The translations under genes were made by a program, and so were the position numbers. This document shows positions 18,361 to 28,953 of a DNA stretch of 64,000 nucleotides, one piece after another; the first letter of the stretch is position 1, and every line of letters starts with the position of its first letter. The DNA is from Saprospiraceae bacterium (lineage in GTDB: Bacteria > Bacteroidota > Bacteroidia > Chitinophagales > Saprospiraceae): assembly GCA_020629965.1 (NCBI GenBank), contig JAHDCG010000003.1, positions 49,085 to 113,084 of the forward strand. Reading direction: 5' to 3'. The notes beneath the pieces were generated by a model. It was given only the letters and a program-made list of their open reading frames with translations, made no database searches and was not told the DNA's origin.

Positions 18361-19872
18361 TTATCGGACAATAACCAATTTTCCGCGTCCGATTATTCCG
18401 CCGGCATATTGAAGTTCATAAAAATACAAACCCTTCGGCACACTTCCCAAATCCAAACGGTACTTACTGCTGCCCGCTTGCAGTTTTTCGGTCAAGAGGT
18501 TGCGCCCCGCTTGGTCATAGAGGTGCAGACGGCAGTCGGCGGGTAGATTTTGTGCGGTTTCTAACAAGGTCAAACCCGCAGTCGGATTGGGAGAGATTTT
18601 GGTGTCGTAGAGCAGCATGACTTCGTGGGTGGTTGAGGTTTCGGTATAGACCGTATCGCAAGGGCTGCCGATAAGACGACCGAGGCGATAGTTGGGGTGA
18701 TTGGGCATGGTGCCGTTATTGTAAGTTGCCAACTCAAAGCCTTCTTGCTCTAAGTTACACTCGGCGGCGGGCAGGTCGGGATTGTGGATGACGTGCATGT
18801 AAGGGTGGTAGGTGCGATTTTCAAAATAAATTTTACCGTTGGGCGCAAGCTGCGCGGTAAAAGGTCCCGATTTTTCTAATTCACGCGGCTCTATCAGCGT
18901 CAGTTCAAGCGGAAATTGCTCTAAGTCGATTTGGTAGTAGTTAAGTGTCGTGCCGAGGTAAGCGTAGCGGGAGTTAGGAGAAATGGCGATGCCTTGTGGA
19001 CGTTCGTCGGAATCCTGTAAGATGATGCGCTCAAAGTTAGATAATGTTCCGCCACAGCGGTCGAAGTCATAAAAGTCGAGGTGAGCGGGATACTGCGCGT
19101 CCCAAGAGTTAAAGTAAGCGTATTTTGTACCATTGGGAGAAAATACAGATTGCCCAACTCCACTTGTACCATAAAGAGGATTTAGCCCCGCATAAAGGAG
19201 TTCTTGCTCAATTATTCCGTTGGGATTGATTAAAAAACGATAGAATTTATTTGTTCCGTATTGCTGTTGTAATACCCACCAGTCTCTACCATTAGCATGT
19301 CGTGTAGCAGTTAAACGTCCCGACACTAAAGTATCTCCTTCAATTAGAGGAATATTTTTTTCTAATACTGTTCCAAGATTTGCATTATCTTCATTATTGT
19401 GCATATCAATCACAGTATAGTACGTTTTGTGTACAAAACCAGGGTTACCATCAAGTAGTTCGGTAAAATGCCTTTCACTATGCAACATATAGAAAAGACT
19501 GTCATTGCCAGGAACAGGAATAGAGAGCATTCCTTGCCTTATTCTATCCTGAACAACCGTAACGTCAGGATTAATACCATATCCGTTTATCATCACTTCA
19601 TTTAAGGCATTATAAACTTTGGCGGCATCACAACTAAATATTAAATTCCCCTCCGCATCGCACATTGTCGTACCCGAAATATTAAAATCCTGCTCGCGGT
19701 ATTCATAATAAACATCCGGCGGACTCATGTGAAAATCAATAACTGTACCACCTTGTGTGATGCTACCATCCCAGCTACCATAGCCGGTTAGCCATATATA
19801 ATCATGTTTGAGGCTATCATTTTGAGAAAAGAGAGTGAGCGGAAAAAATAAAAGTAAAAATAAATTCTTCAT
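18361..19872 (-). CDS. T9SS-exported protein, beta-propeller-like, unknown function
   Basis: Secreted or surface protein. The 503 residues comprise a signal peptide (MKNLFLLLFFPLTLFSQ), a middle region with repeated blades containing SPNGTKYAYFNS, SPNSRYAYLG and APNGKIYF, which resembles seven-bladed WD40/TolB-like propellers common in Saprospiria, and a type A T9SS C-terminal domain (about 425-503: ISPNPTAGLTLL ... GLYFYELQYAGG). No catalytic motif is recognised. The 5' half (bases above ~19100) is clearly more AT-rich than the 3' half, and the neighbouring gene shows the same pattern. It lies 63 bp downstream of the zincin gene on the same strand. Confidence 0.85.
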   Translation of the reverse strand: MKNLFLLLFFPLTLFSQNDSLKHDYIWLTGYGSWDGSITQGGTVIDFHMSPPDVYYEYREQDFNISGTTMCDAEGNLIFSCDAAKVYNALNEVMINGYGINPDVTVVQDRIRQGMLSIPVPGNDSLFYMLHSERHFTELLDGNPGFVHKTYYTVIDMHNNEDNANLGTVLEKNIPLIEGDTLVSGRLTATRHANGRDWWVLQQQYGTNKFYRFLINPNGIIEQELLYAGLNPLYGTSGVGQSVFSPNGTKYAYFNSWDAQYPAHLDFYDFDRCGGTLSNFERIILQDSDERPQGIAISPNSRYAYLGTTLNYYQIDLEQFPLELTLIEPRELEKSGPFTAQLAPNGKIYFENRTYHPYMHVIHNPDLPAAECNLEQEGFELATYNNGTMPNHPNYRLGRLIGSPCDTVYTETSTTHEVMLLYDTKISPNPTAGLTLLETAQNLPADCRLHLYDQAGRNLLTEKLQAGSSKYRLDLGSVPKGLYFYELQYAGGIIGRGKLVIVR

Positions 19873-19935
19873 ATCCTCAAATTACGATAGGGGAGCCACA
19901 AACTTGTGACTCCCCTGCATTAAATGAAATTAAAT

Positions 19936-22900
19936 CTATCGGGTGATAACTACTTTGGTAGTAAGCAGTTGCCCGTCGGTGAGTTTTAATCTGAACCAAT
20001 AAACACCTGCGGATAAACCGCTAACATCTGTTACGGATTGATTACGGCAGACAAAAGAGCGCAGTTGTACACCTTGTGCATTGAACAAAACAGCATCTGC
20101 GGTAGCGGTAGCGTCATCCGTCCACGTCAATCTTACTAAACCCGTAGTCGGATTAGGATTGACTCGCAGCACATAACTATCGGTTGACGCTGTTTCATTA
20201 ACAACTGTAGCAGCTTCTTCATTCGAGAGTTTACTTTGTGCGATTGTAGCATTTTCGTCTCCGTTATCGTGGGTTTGATTGAGCAAAATACCGCCTGCGT
20301 TACAAATATCAAAGTCGTCCCCAAAATCTGCGTAGCGGTCAATCAGACGATACAGACCACGGGCTTTAAAGACAGACTTACCGCCGGAAAGCGGACATTG
20401 AGCGGCAATCAGCCACAGTTGAGAACTCTGCAAAGCGGTAAAATCAAGCTGACCGCGGGCGACAACGGATAGATAAATATCGTTGACGATTTTATCATTT
20501 TCCTGTATGATTTCGGTAACGTTAATACCCGAATTAACTCCTTTAATCCCGTCCGCTTCTAAGTTTTTATCGGAGCGTATGGTCTGATAAAGCAGGTCAA
20601 TTTGTGCCTCTAATCCCGCCACGGCATCGTACAACAGGGCTTGCGCAGCTCTGAAATCCGCTAACTGAACTGTGGTCGGCTCTGCGGGCAGCGTGGTTTT
20701 TAATTGACTGATTTGGTCTCGATAACTTTCTACTTGAGTCTTTAAGGAACTGATTTGCCCCTTAGTGCTTGCATCCACTTCGTTAAGCGCTTTTCCCGAT
20801 ATATCAATGTCCGTTAGTTGCCCCATAGTTTCCTGCGCTTTTTCGGCATAAAAGGCAGCTACGTCGGGGTCTTCATTGATTAATTGCGGTTTTTCCTTCA
20901 GGCGGCGATACAGTTCCTTTTGCGCGGTACGTAAAACCTCGGCGGGAAAGACATCGACAAGGGCACTATCGCGAGCAATTAGTTTATCTAACTCACTAAT
21001 GTGGTCATCGTCCGTGAAACCGGGCATACACGCTCCTATCGTTTCGGGCGTTCCGCTTTCGTCAAGCACAAACCATTCTATATCCGATGATGCGGGTAAA
21101 CCCGTTTCATTTTCGGGGTGGTAGATTGTACCTTCGGGAGTATGTACGATAAATTGAGATAATTCTATCCATTCCTGATTCGTCGTCATATGCTGCGCTC
21201 TGATGTTAGAAAACGACCCTAACCATACATTACCCGTGTGTGCTTGGGCATTTGCATCATTGGCACTACCGAAAAGAGCAGAATTAGTCATTTGCAGTCC
21301 GACACCATTGCTATCGAAAGTGGTGGTCTCCAGCATGGTTTTGTTACAGTCACCGCTGAAACGCATGCCGACATTGGCAGTGTTAACGGTATTGTCCGCA
21401 AAGGCAATACCTTCAGCACTAAGGGCTGCTATACCGACTTGGTAGGCATTTTGTGCACCGTTAACCTCGTTGCAAGTCAGATTTGACCAACCGCCGCCAT
21501 CAAACACAATACCTCCGCACAGACCGTGATTATTGAGATTGACTAAGTTATCGACGATGTTGTGTTCGGTGCCGCCGACAATTCTGATTCCCGTAGAGCC
21601 AAAATTTAATACATCGACTGTATTATTGCTGACATCACTGTTGAATTGTCCGAAACCCATTTCGAAGATGCCGATACCGATTTTACCGGTTTGTGTACCG
21701 ATAAGCTCTACATCGTTGTCTCTCACAAAGAAGGTATTTGCTAAGTCACATTGTTCAAGAATGATACCTTCACGGGTGCATGCAACGGTATTGTTATCAA
21801 TCCGCAGATAGCGACTTGAACCGTTTTGGACAAGTATGCCCGTCTCCACATTTGTCATGTCATTCCCTACAACTCTTGTATTTGTTCCGATAGTACGCAC
21901 TGCGATGTAGCAATTATTGAAAGCAGAACTTCCTCCCGTGTTGAGACCGTACTGATACAGACTTGCTCCGTTAGATTTGACATACACGCCGTGTCCGTCT
22001 ATAACGTAAGCACCGTCAGGTTGAATATTTTGTATATTAGTACCGACGTTGTACACCCCGCCTACTTCCGACACTATACCGTTTGCCATATCTGATATAA
22101 TGTTGATAGGATTGTCAGCATTGTTGAGGAAAATTACTCCTTCATTCAACTCCAAAGCGGCATAACTGTGTGTGCCGACCGTAGTTGTTTGTCCGGGATA
22201 AGGCAAAGGAAGTGTCGCGCCCGTACAATTGAAGTCATTGCTGTGGAATTGTCCGAGTTGGAAAGTGCCCGAACCCGGCGGCTGTAGAATACTGACGAGA
22301 TTGCGATGAAAAGTATTATTGTTGAGGTGCAGAAAAGCACTTGTCCAAGTTCTCACAGCATTTTCTGCTCCTTCTACCGTACAGTCTTTGAGCGCGATAA
22401 ATCCGTTATTGTTCATCAGCATTCCCTGCCACATTTCTTCGCAACCGTGAAAGTAAGTGTCCTCGGCTTTAAACTGTGCATTATTTGCGAGTTCAATGGC
22501 AGCACCGGGTGCAAAACAAATTTCGGAGCCGGGCGCAAACTGATAGACATCATTTACCGTCAAGGTGTTTTCAATATACACCTGTTGTGGTACGGTTGCA
22601 GCATTGGCTTCGGGAACAAGCAGTCCTGCGGCAATTGCTTGAGCAACGGTCATGTTTGCGGTAATAGAAACGGCACCGGCGGGGCAACATTCAAGAGGCG
22701 GATTACCGCAAGGCAGTATAGTCACCTGAATAGTTTCGCTTAATACATCACCGCATCCGTTATCGGCCGTATGTGTAATCAGGTAATTGCCCGACGATGC
22801 GTAGGTATGTGTGATTGGTTGATTGCCCGTAATATCACCGGAGCCGTCACCAAAATTCCACGTGTGTGTCCCTGCGGGATTGACGGGCCACACAGTTAAT

Positions 22901-25289
22901 TGTTCGCATACGGACGCATCGATATTAAATGCTCCGTCAATTATCGGTACATTTATATTTACAATCTGCGAAGATGTTTCTTCTATACCGCACTCGTCCG
23001 TTACGATCAAAGTGACTTCATAAGTGCCTGTGTTGATATAGGTATGGCTTACATTTTGACCGCTACCCGAATTTCCGTCGCCGAATGTCCAAGCATAAGT
23101 GTAGTCGGGATTTGCATCTGTGGCGGAAGCGGCTATAGTGTAGCAGTTTGTAGTGTGGGTGAAATCGGCGTTAACGCAATAAGTTGTTACCTCTATATTA
23201 TCTACTGCTATTCTCACAGAGCCCATGTCACCTGCTGTATTACGAGGTGATATAATTAAATAGTTAATATCAGTGTCGGTATTATTAACCCATCCTTCTA
23301 CACTATAAGTTTCTGCCTCTTCAATAGGCAAGGGACCACAATCAAGTGCAGGCGGAAGAGGATAACCGCCGGAAGCAAAGGTAATATTATTACTAATACA
23401 ATGGGTGACGAACTCGTAGTCTCCACAATCTACAACCTCATCACAATCAGGAGAGATTAAAGCATCATTCGCATGACAAGGAGGAAGGTTCGCAGCCTGT
23501 ATTGACAATTCTCCATCATCAAGTGGTAATAAGTCCAATGAAAAATCGACTTGACAATTAGGCGATATTGGTTCATTAAGTTCAATTAATAAACCTTCCT
23601 TAGGTTGATTATCATTAGGGTCATAATGAATCCATACGAAATTCGTATTCGTACCCTCACAAATTCTTACTGTATTTTGAAAGGAATTTTGATAACCGAA
23701 AAACATATTGTTTGTGTAATAAGGATAAAAACTGACAGTAGTGGGGGTGGATATATTTTCGAAGTCGTTCGGACATGCAATATTTTCACATTGACTTAAT
23801 TCGCTGCAATCAATGCAATTATTTACATAGACTTCTAGCCTTCCGGTAGCAGTAGTACAACCACAGTCTGTTAAAACTGTATAAGTAATTCTTTCTACTC
23901 CCACAGAACCTGCGTCTAAAATTAAAGATGAAGGTGTGAAAGATAAAGACGATGTAGTTGACCCCGCAAGTGAAGCCTCGCCAATACTAACCACCCCATT
24001 AGAAAAATCATTGCATAATAAATCGTCAAAGGGGATCTCAAGTGTTTCCCCTTCACAAACCATACGAAATTCATTACAACAGTCATAATCTTGATTTAAA
24101 AAGACCAAAGCATTTTCAGACATAGCTGTTGTATAACAACCATCACAACCCCCCATATCGGGACTTATTTGATAACCAAGTTCACAAAGTATTTCTATCT
24201 CAGGAGCTGTAACCGTTCTTCTGATTTCATTGAACGTACCGTCACCGTTGTCCGTAATTTCACCAATTGACCTTTGCATCACGTAATCAACTCCGCCACA
24301 GGTTGGATTTAAGTGGCTCGTCAAGTTTGGAAAAAAGCCATTAAAAGAATTACCATTATTTCCTGCAATAGGTGCAATACCCGACTCTCCGATATAAATG
24401 CGCATATCTTGTCCTACAGTACAGTTTGACAGAACACCGTTTTCCCATTCGGTACTACTTAATCCTTCTAAATTCCAGTCATCCAAACTACAATCAGAAG
24501 TACTGTTATTGATTATTTGTGTCAAATTAAGCGGATTATCGTTAGCATCGAATTGGTCTGCGAAGTATAGATGCTGATCCCAGAATTCGTAACCAGATCC
24601 ATTTGGTTCTCCGTTTTCAAGTGCCGTTCCGGCGAATCCTAAGATATGTAGTGCCTCATGTAAAAACACCGAATAGAAATCATGGGTACCAACGGTAGGA
24701 TTTCCAACCAAATCAAAATTCCAAAGGATAGTAGGCGATGTACTAATTTGTACTCTACCTGCGTGATTAGGTCCGCCGGTCAAAGGACTACCATTCAAAG
24801 CATAGTATACAGCATTTTTCCTTGTGGGATTAGCTCCAACAGCCCCTACCGTCGGTAAATAATTAGCACTCGCAGCAGCCAACACGCCTGTATTAGTAAA
24901 AGTGTGCATTTCGATTTCAATGTTGACAAGCTCTTCGGGAACCATTTCGCCGCACCCTAAAACGTTACTGCGTCGAACAATCAAGTCAGATAAGTCAGAA
25001 AAAACTTCTACGCAGACATTTTGCATATCCATGGACACGTCGTCATCAAAGTCAAGGAAAAAATATCCTGCGGGTACAGCACTTGAATTAAAACCTGAAG
25101 AAGTCGCTTCACCTTCATCGACTATATCATAGGTATTTCCGAACCTGTCAGAATAGTAGCGCCCGCTTTCTAAATCTGATGCTTGATGTGAGTCAAACGC
25201 ACCGCAGAAGTGTTGTGTTTGACATTCTAAATCAGAAGAGAGAAGAGAAAAGAGAAAAAAGAAAAAAGAAAAAATCTAATGTTTTTCAT
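19936..25289 (-). CDS. T9SS-exported zincin/PKD/beta-helix protein, reading frame broken in signal peptide
   Basis: The long open frame (start GTG 25038, 1,700 residues) is N-terminally incomplete. The same frame continues upstream without a stop to about 25236, encoding a plausible mature start (DLECQTQHFCGAFDS), but has no start codon there. The ATG at 25289 opens a signal-peptide-like sequence (MKNIRFFLFSFFSFLSS) in another frame that meets TAG at 25229-25227. The break falls in or after a (GAAAAAA)3 array at 25254-25274; one more seven-base unit, or one more base, restores a single frame. Domains by residue from GTG: zincin motif HEALHILGF (H127, E128, H131), Cys-rich region, two PKD domains (about 635-770), right-handed beta-helix repeats (about 830-1290), helical region (1370-1560), type A T9SS domain (about 1620-1700). 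No His sits at the metzincin third-ligand position. It could be a phase-off gene, a pseudogene, or a sequencing error. Confidence 0.82.
25254..25274 (-). repeat. heptamer tandem repeat (GAAAAAA)x3 in signal-peptide coding region
   Basis: Three exact copies of gaaaaaa on the plus strand (TTTTTTC on the coding strand), followed by degenerate gaga/gagaaaa continuation to 25236. The unit length is not a multiple of three, so gain or loss of a unit changes the frame of the gene described at 19936-25289. Confidence 0.85.
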
Positions 25290-25477
25290 GATGAAAAGGA
25301 TTGAGAGGTTATGGAATACAATCACAAGGGTCGCTGTTTCCCTTTAAGTATTCACCAAAATCTTCTCATCATAATTCAATTAGCCGGTCACTATCTTTCG
25401 ATGAATAATGCAAACATAAAATATTTTTGTGGAAGATATGTTAAATTTGTAAAAATTAACATATTTTGGACACAACA

Positions 25478-25509
25478 AAAACCGAACTCATCACAACGAG
25501 TTCGGTTTT
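25478..25509 (-). terminator. terminator of the DUF4294 gene
   Basis: Twelve-base perfect arms (aaaaccgaactc / gagttcggtttt) around an eight-base loop, 20 bases after the DUF4294 stop on the minus strand, with a T-run following. The arms resemble those of the 18302 terminator. Confidence 0.88.
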
Positions 25510-25528
25510 CTGTCTAATCAAAACAAGG

Positions 25529-26134
25529 CTAAAAACTGTGCGACACATCAAAATCATCCAAGACCGCATCCAAAATCGGGTCGTCGCCCTTGACGTAACC
25601 GCGCTTTAAGTCGTAGCCGAAAAACTTGGAAAAAGTGCTCCAGTAGCCCGCCGTAAAGCCGCCGCGCAGGTCTTTGACTAAGCTGTGCATGGAGTCACCG
25701 GTCTCGCGCTCAATCATTTTTTGCAGCATGTAGCCCTGTATTTTTGTCAGTCCTTTCAGCGGCTCTTCAAACTCTTCTTTGAGTTCTTTTTGCAGTTTTT
25801 TATAGTATTTTTTGCGCTTGCCCTTGTTCAGTTCCTGTGTGGCTACTTCCGTCTCGCGGAAAATGCGAATCGCTTCTTTCGCATAAGGATAAACGATAGG
25901 ACCGTAGCGTTTGTAGCGCAAATATTTGTAGTAATCGTCTTTGTTTGCAAAAGTACGCGGCGAGGTAATCGACACATCTTCCAGCTTCGCGACCAAAATG
26001 GTATCTCCGTTATCGGCGACCATTTTCGTGAGTGTTTCCCCGTCAAATTCCACTTCTCCGTAGGTTTCGTTGGTTTGTGCCCTGAGGCTGAAACCGACAA
26101 ACAACAAGAGGGTGAACAGCATTATATTTTTCAT
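25529..26134 (-). CDS. DUF4294 family exported protein
   Basis: Uncharacterised Bacteroidota family. The start at ATG 26134 gives a 201-residue protein with a signal peptide (MKNIMLFTLLLFVGFSLRAQ). A longer frame upstream would bury this signal and is rejected. Family hallmarks are VSITSPRTFANKDDYYKYLR, then RYGPIVYPYAKEAIRIF, a Lys-rich KGKRKKYYKKLQKEL, and KIQGYMLQKMIERETG near residues 130-145. No enzyme motif is visible. Probably periplasmic. It is monocistronic, with its own terminator. Confidence 0.85.
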   Translation of the reverse strand: MKNIMLFTLLLFVGFSLRAQTNETYGEVEFDGETLTKMVADNGDTILVAKLEDVSITSPRTFANKDDYYKYLRYKRYGPIVYPYAKEAIRIFRETEVATQELNKGKRKKYYKKLQKELKEEFEEPLKGLTKIQGYMLQKMIERETGDSMHSLVKDLRGGFTAGYWSTFSKFFGYDLKRGYVKGDDPILDAVLDDFDVSHSF

Positions 26135-26335
26135 AATCTTCAGTTTATTTTTCGTTCTTTCCGCCGAAATAATCGCGCCGGAAACTCGTATCACAATCTG
26201 ATAACGAAGATACGCTTTCCAAATTTTGTGATACACCCGGAAGACGATAAAATTCACTTTTCGTAATTAAATTTTCCGCATTTAAGGAAATATTAACTAC
26301 CGATTGCAGGCATTCTAAGGGGTGATTTTCTCGTT

Positions 26336-26809
26336 TTATCGCCCTTTAATAATCGCACTTTCCGCCATGTTTAAGAACTGCGAATTGGACAGCGAACCGT
26401 CCTTTCTTTCGAGAATATTGCCGTCGGCATCCAAGAAAAGCAGCGTCGGGTAGGCATACACTTCAAAGATAGTGGCGAGGTTCGGCCCGTTGTCTTTTTC
26501 GGCATTGATTTTATAGGAAACAAAATTTCTGTTCACCATGCGCGAGGTGCTGCTGAGCGCAAAAACTTCATCGTCCATCACCCGGCAGGGCAAACACCAT
26601 GTCGTGTAAAAATCCAAAAAGACAAGTTTATTTTCCGCCTTGGCGCGTTGCAAAACGGGCTGCAGACTGCCCGATGTGACGAAAGAAACGCCGCTGCCTT
26701 TGGCGGACTTATTTGATTTTTTACCGCCGGAGACGGTGCCTTTGCTGCTGCCGCAGCCGAAGGAAAGAAATGCGGCAAGGAGGAGTGAGAAAAAAAGTGT
26801 TTGTTTCAA
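26336..26809 (-). CDS. thioredoxin-like lipoprotein
   Basis: Probable periplasmic thiol-disulfide oxidoreductase tethered by lipid. The 157 residues carry a lipobox ending LSFGC with C19 as lipidation site, a short Lys/Gly/Ser linker, and a thioredoxin fold from about 48 to 157 with active site WCLPC (C72, C75) and the cis-Pro segment YAYPTLLF. The order beginning with 'AKAENKLVFLDFYTTWCLPC' matches the DsbD-C-terminal/thioredoxin_7 type. Substrate unknown. It is transcribed alone, away from the gene at 27181. Confidence 0.9.
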   Translation of the reverse strand: MKQTLFFSLLLAAFLSFGCGSSKGTVSGGKKSNKSAKGSGVSFVTSGSLQPVLQRAKAENKLVFLDFYTTWCLPCRVMDDEVFALSSTSRMVNRNFVSYKINAEKDNGPNLATIFEVYAYPTLLFLDADGNILERKDGSLSNSQFLNMAESAIIKGR

Positions 26810-27180
26810 TGTCGTAAAATTTAGAGGTGTAAGTTTAATATCAGACGTTGTAAAAGGGGTAAAGAGTTACAGTCTTAATGATTTAAACTAAGTATTCGTT
26901 CGCTAAACATAATGATTAATTCCGAAATAACTTTTATCCTCTTTCGGATTTCTTTGCGAACACCGTGCATCAGACATTACAAGTTAGGAACAAAAATCCT
27001 ATCCGTCGATTATTTCCTTATAAATATTAAAAAGTAAATAAAAAATTGAACATGACCTCCCTTCAATCTTTGTATCTGCAAACGAAAACAATAAATATTT
27101 TAAATTAGAAAAATTCTAATGTTTTTTATTTTGTTTAAACTGTTTATTGTCGTTCCATCTTTTAACTAACCGAAAAAATT
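26810..27180. other. divergent intergenic region with candidate promoter
   Basis: AT-rich spacer between the thioredoxin-like gene (-) and the membrane protein (+). On the plus strand TTG at 27046-27048 and aatctttg at 27065-27072 approximate the Bacteroidota promoter TTG-N(17-23)-TAnnTTTG (spacing 16, one mismatch in the -7 box), which would leave a 5' leader of about 100 bases. No small gene or structured RNA was found. Confidence 0.35.
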
Positions 27181-28890
27181 ATGAAAAATCTAATTAAAAC
27201 CTTAATTCTCTTTTTGCTGACCACGGGTCCCCTTGCCGCACAGGATTTAGATATAGCAGCGGGTGTCGTCAGTACTCCCGGCTTTTTTATCGTAGTCATT
27301 GCGGGTGTCCTTTTGGCTTGCGGCTTTCAGTTTTTGCTGACAGCACTGAGTGTAGCGGTCGGTGTCACCGCCGTCGGTAATCTGAAAGAGACCTACGTCG
27401 AAAGTAAATACGGTAACTCCGACAACGACGATAACAAGGACGAAAATCCTTACGAATATGAATCCGGCGTACCGACCGGTGTGAAGATTACTTCGGGCAT
27501 CGGTATTTGGAATGTCATTACGGTTACCTTATCGTTGTTTTTTGCGACGTGGATTGCCATGCAGTTAGTGCCTTTGGCTTCGCAAATGACTTACTTGGCA
27601 CTGTCACTCACGATTTGGGCGGCATTTTTTATGCTGATGTTTTACCTCGAAGGTCGCTTGGTCGGTACGCTTATCGGCGGTCTGATTAACACGGCTGTGT
27701 CGGGTCTGCGTGCTGCGGGTAATTCCGTGGCCTCAGCGTTCGCCCCGTCGCCCGTCAAGCAGGTACAAAACGCGGCGGAGAATACCATCGAAAATACTAT
27801 CGAAAAAGTCAGACAGGAAATGAGTTCGACCTTCGATACCGACCGCATTGTACAGACTATTAAAGACTCTGTGGACCGCACGGCGGGTAAGTTGCCCGAT
27901 TACGATGAGTTAAAAGCGGATTTGAAAGAAATCGCGGCAGCAGGAAAAAGCGGCGGCGGCAACCCGGCAAAATGGACAGCTATTCAAACTACCATTCAAT
28001 CCGCCATCGAATCGGACGGCAGCAACATGGACGCCGGTAAAAAGCAACAATTGCAAAGCCTGCTGAACGACGTAAAGTCAGCTTACAAAGAGGGCAATAC
28101 GACCCGCGAAAAACTCGATAAGGTTGCGGAAGCGGCACCCGTCAATACTCAAAAAGCGAAGCAATATTTAGATAAAATAGAAAATATTTTGACGACGACG
28201 AGCGGCAACGGTTTTGATTCGGACAAACTGAACCAACGCCTCAACGAAGTCATCAGCGACCCGCGCGGTGCGGCCGGCAATTTTGCCGAAACCATGAAAT
28301 CGCTCGACCGTAAACAGGTTATCGACCTTTTGGAAAAGAACACCAACCTCGATCGCAGCCGTTTAGAACAGACCGCCGACCGGGTACAAAGCGCGTTAAA
28401 TGTCGTAAGAGAAAGACTCGGCGGTATGTCCGGCGGCAGTACCGACAGCGATAATTTGCTGTCTTCTTTTGAAGGCAAAGTCAGGTCGTTCATTAACGGT
28501 ACGGATGCACCCGAACTGAATTACACTCTGCTGAAAAACGATTTCAAACGTGCGATGAATAATCCCGGCGAAAGCATCAACATCGTCAGTAATCGCTTAA
28601 AAACTTTCGACCGCAACACTTTGGTTTCTTTGCTTACCGCTACTCCGTGGGTCAGTCGCAAAGATATCGACAAAATTGCCGATACCGTAGAAAGCGCACG
28701 TAACGAGACAGCATCGCAGATTACGGAAATACAACGCAAGGCCTTGAGTACCGTCAAGCAGGCCGAACGTAAAGCCGTTATTCAGGCGGAACACACGCGC
28801 AAAGCCGCTGTTTCCGCTTCGTGGTGGTTGGTCGTGACGATTATCATTTCAGGTTTGGCTGCCGTAACCGGCGGATTAATGGTAATCTAA
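27181..28890 (+). CDS. multi-pass membrane protein with duplicated helical module, unknown function
   Basis: 569 residues: signal peptide (1-21, LAAQ), a membrane helix at about 33-62, an acidic loop (KYGNSDNDDNKDENPYEYE), two more helices (about 103-130 and 134-158), a long soluble helical region, and a C-terminal helix (about 546-569). Two ~80-residue modules in the soluble part are clearly related: NEVISDPRGAAGNFAETMKS then LDRKQVIDLLEKNTNLDRSR (about 355-410), and KRAMNNPGESINIVSNRLKT then FDRNTLVSLLTATPWVSRKD (about 455-510). This DR-x(2)-L-x(2)-LL pattern recurs in uncharacterised bacterial membrane proteins. No catalytic motif is visible. It is monocistronic, with a terminator shared with the converging gene. 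Confidence 0.75.
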   Translation: MKNLIKTLILFLLTTGPLAAQDLDIAAGVVSTPGFFIVVIAGVLLACGFQFLLTALSVAVGVTAVGNLKETYVESKYGNSDNDDNKDENPYEYESGVPTGVKITSGIGIWNVITVTLSLFFATWIAMQLVPLASQMTYLALSLTIWAAFFMLMFYLEGRLVGTLIGGLINTAVSGLRAAGNSVASAFAPSPVKQVQNAAENTIENTIEKVRQEMSSTFDTDRIVQTIKDSVDRTAGKLPDYDELKADLKEIAAAGKSGGGNPAKWTAIQTTIQSAIESDGSNMDAGKKQQLQSLLNDVKSAYKEGNTTREKLDKVAEAAPVNTQKAKQYLDKIENILTTTSGNGFDSDKLNQRLNEVISDPRGAAGNFAETMKSLDRKQVIDLLEKNTNLDRSRLEQTADRVQSALNVVRERLGGMSGGSTDSDNLLSSFEGKVRSFINGTDAPELNYTLLKNDFKRAMNNPGESINIVSNRLKTFDRNTLVSLLTATPWVSRKDIDKIADTVESARNETASQITEIQRKALSTVKQAERKAVIQAEHTRKAAVSASWWLVVTIIISGLAAVTGGLMVI

Positions 28891-28913
28891 AAAAGAACCA
28901 CTGACTGAAGAAG

Positions 28914-28953
28914 AAATCCTTCGTGCGACTGTCCGGTCGGCGAAGGATTTTTT
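28914..28953. terminator. bidirectional terminator
   Basis: Arms aaatccttcg / cgaaggattt with a 17-base loop, followed by tttactttat on the plus strand. It lies between the converging genes ending at 28890 (+) and 28952 (-) and touches the stop codon of the latter. Confidence 0.7.
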
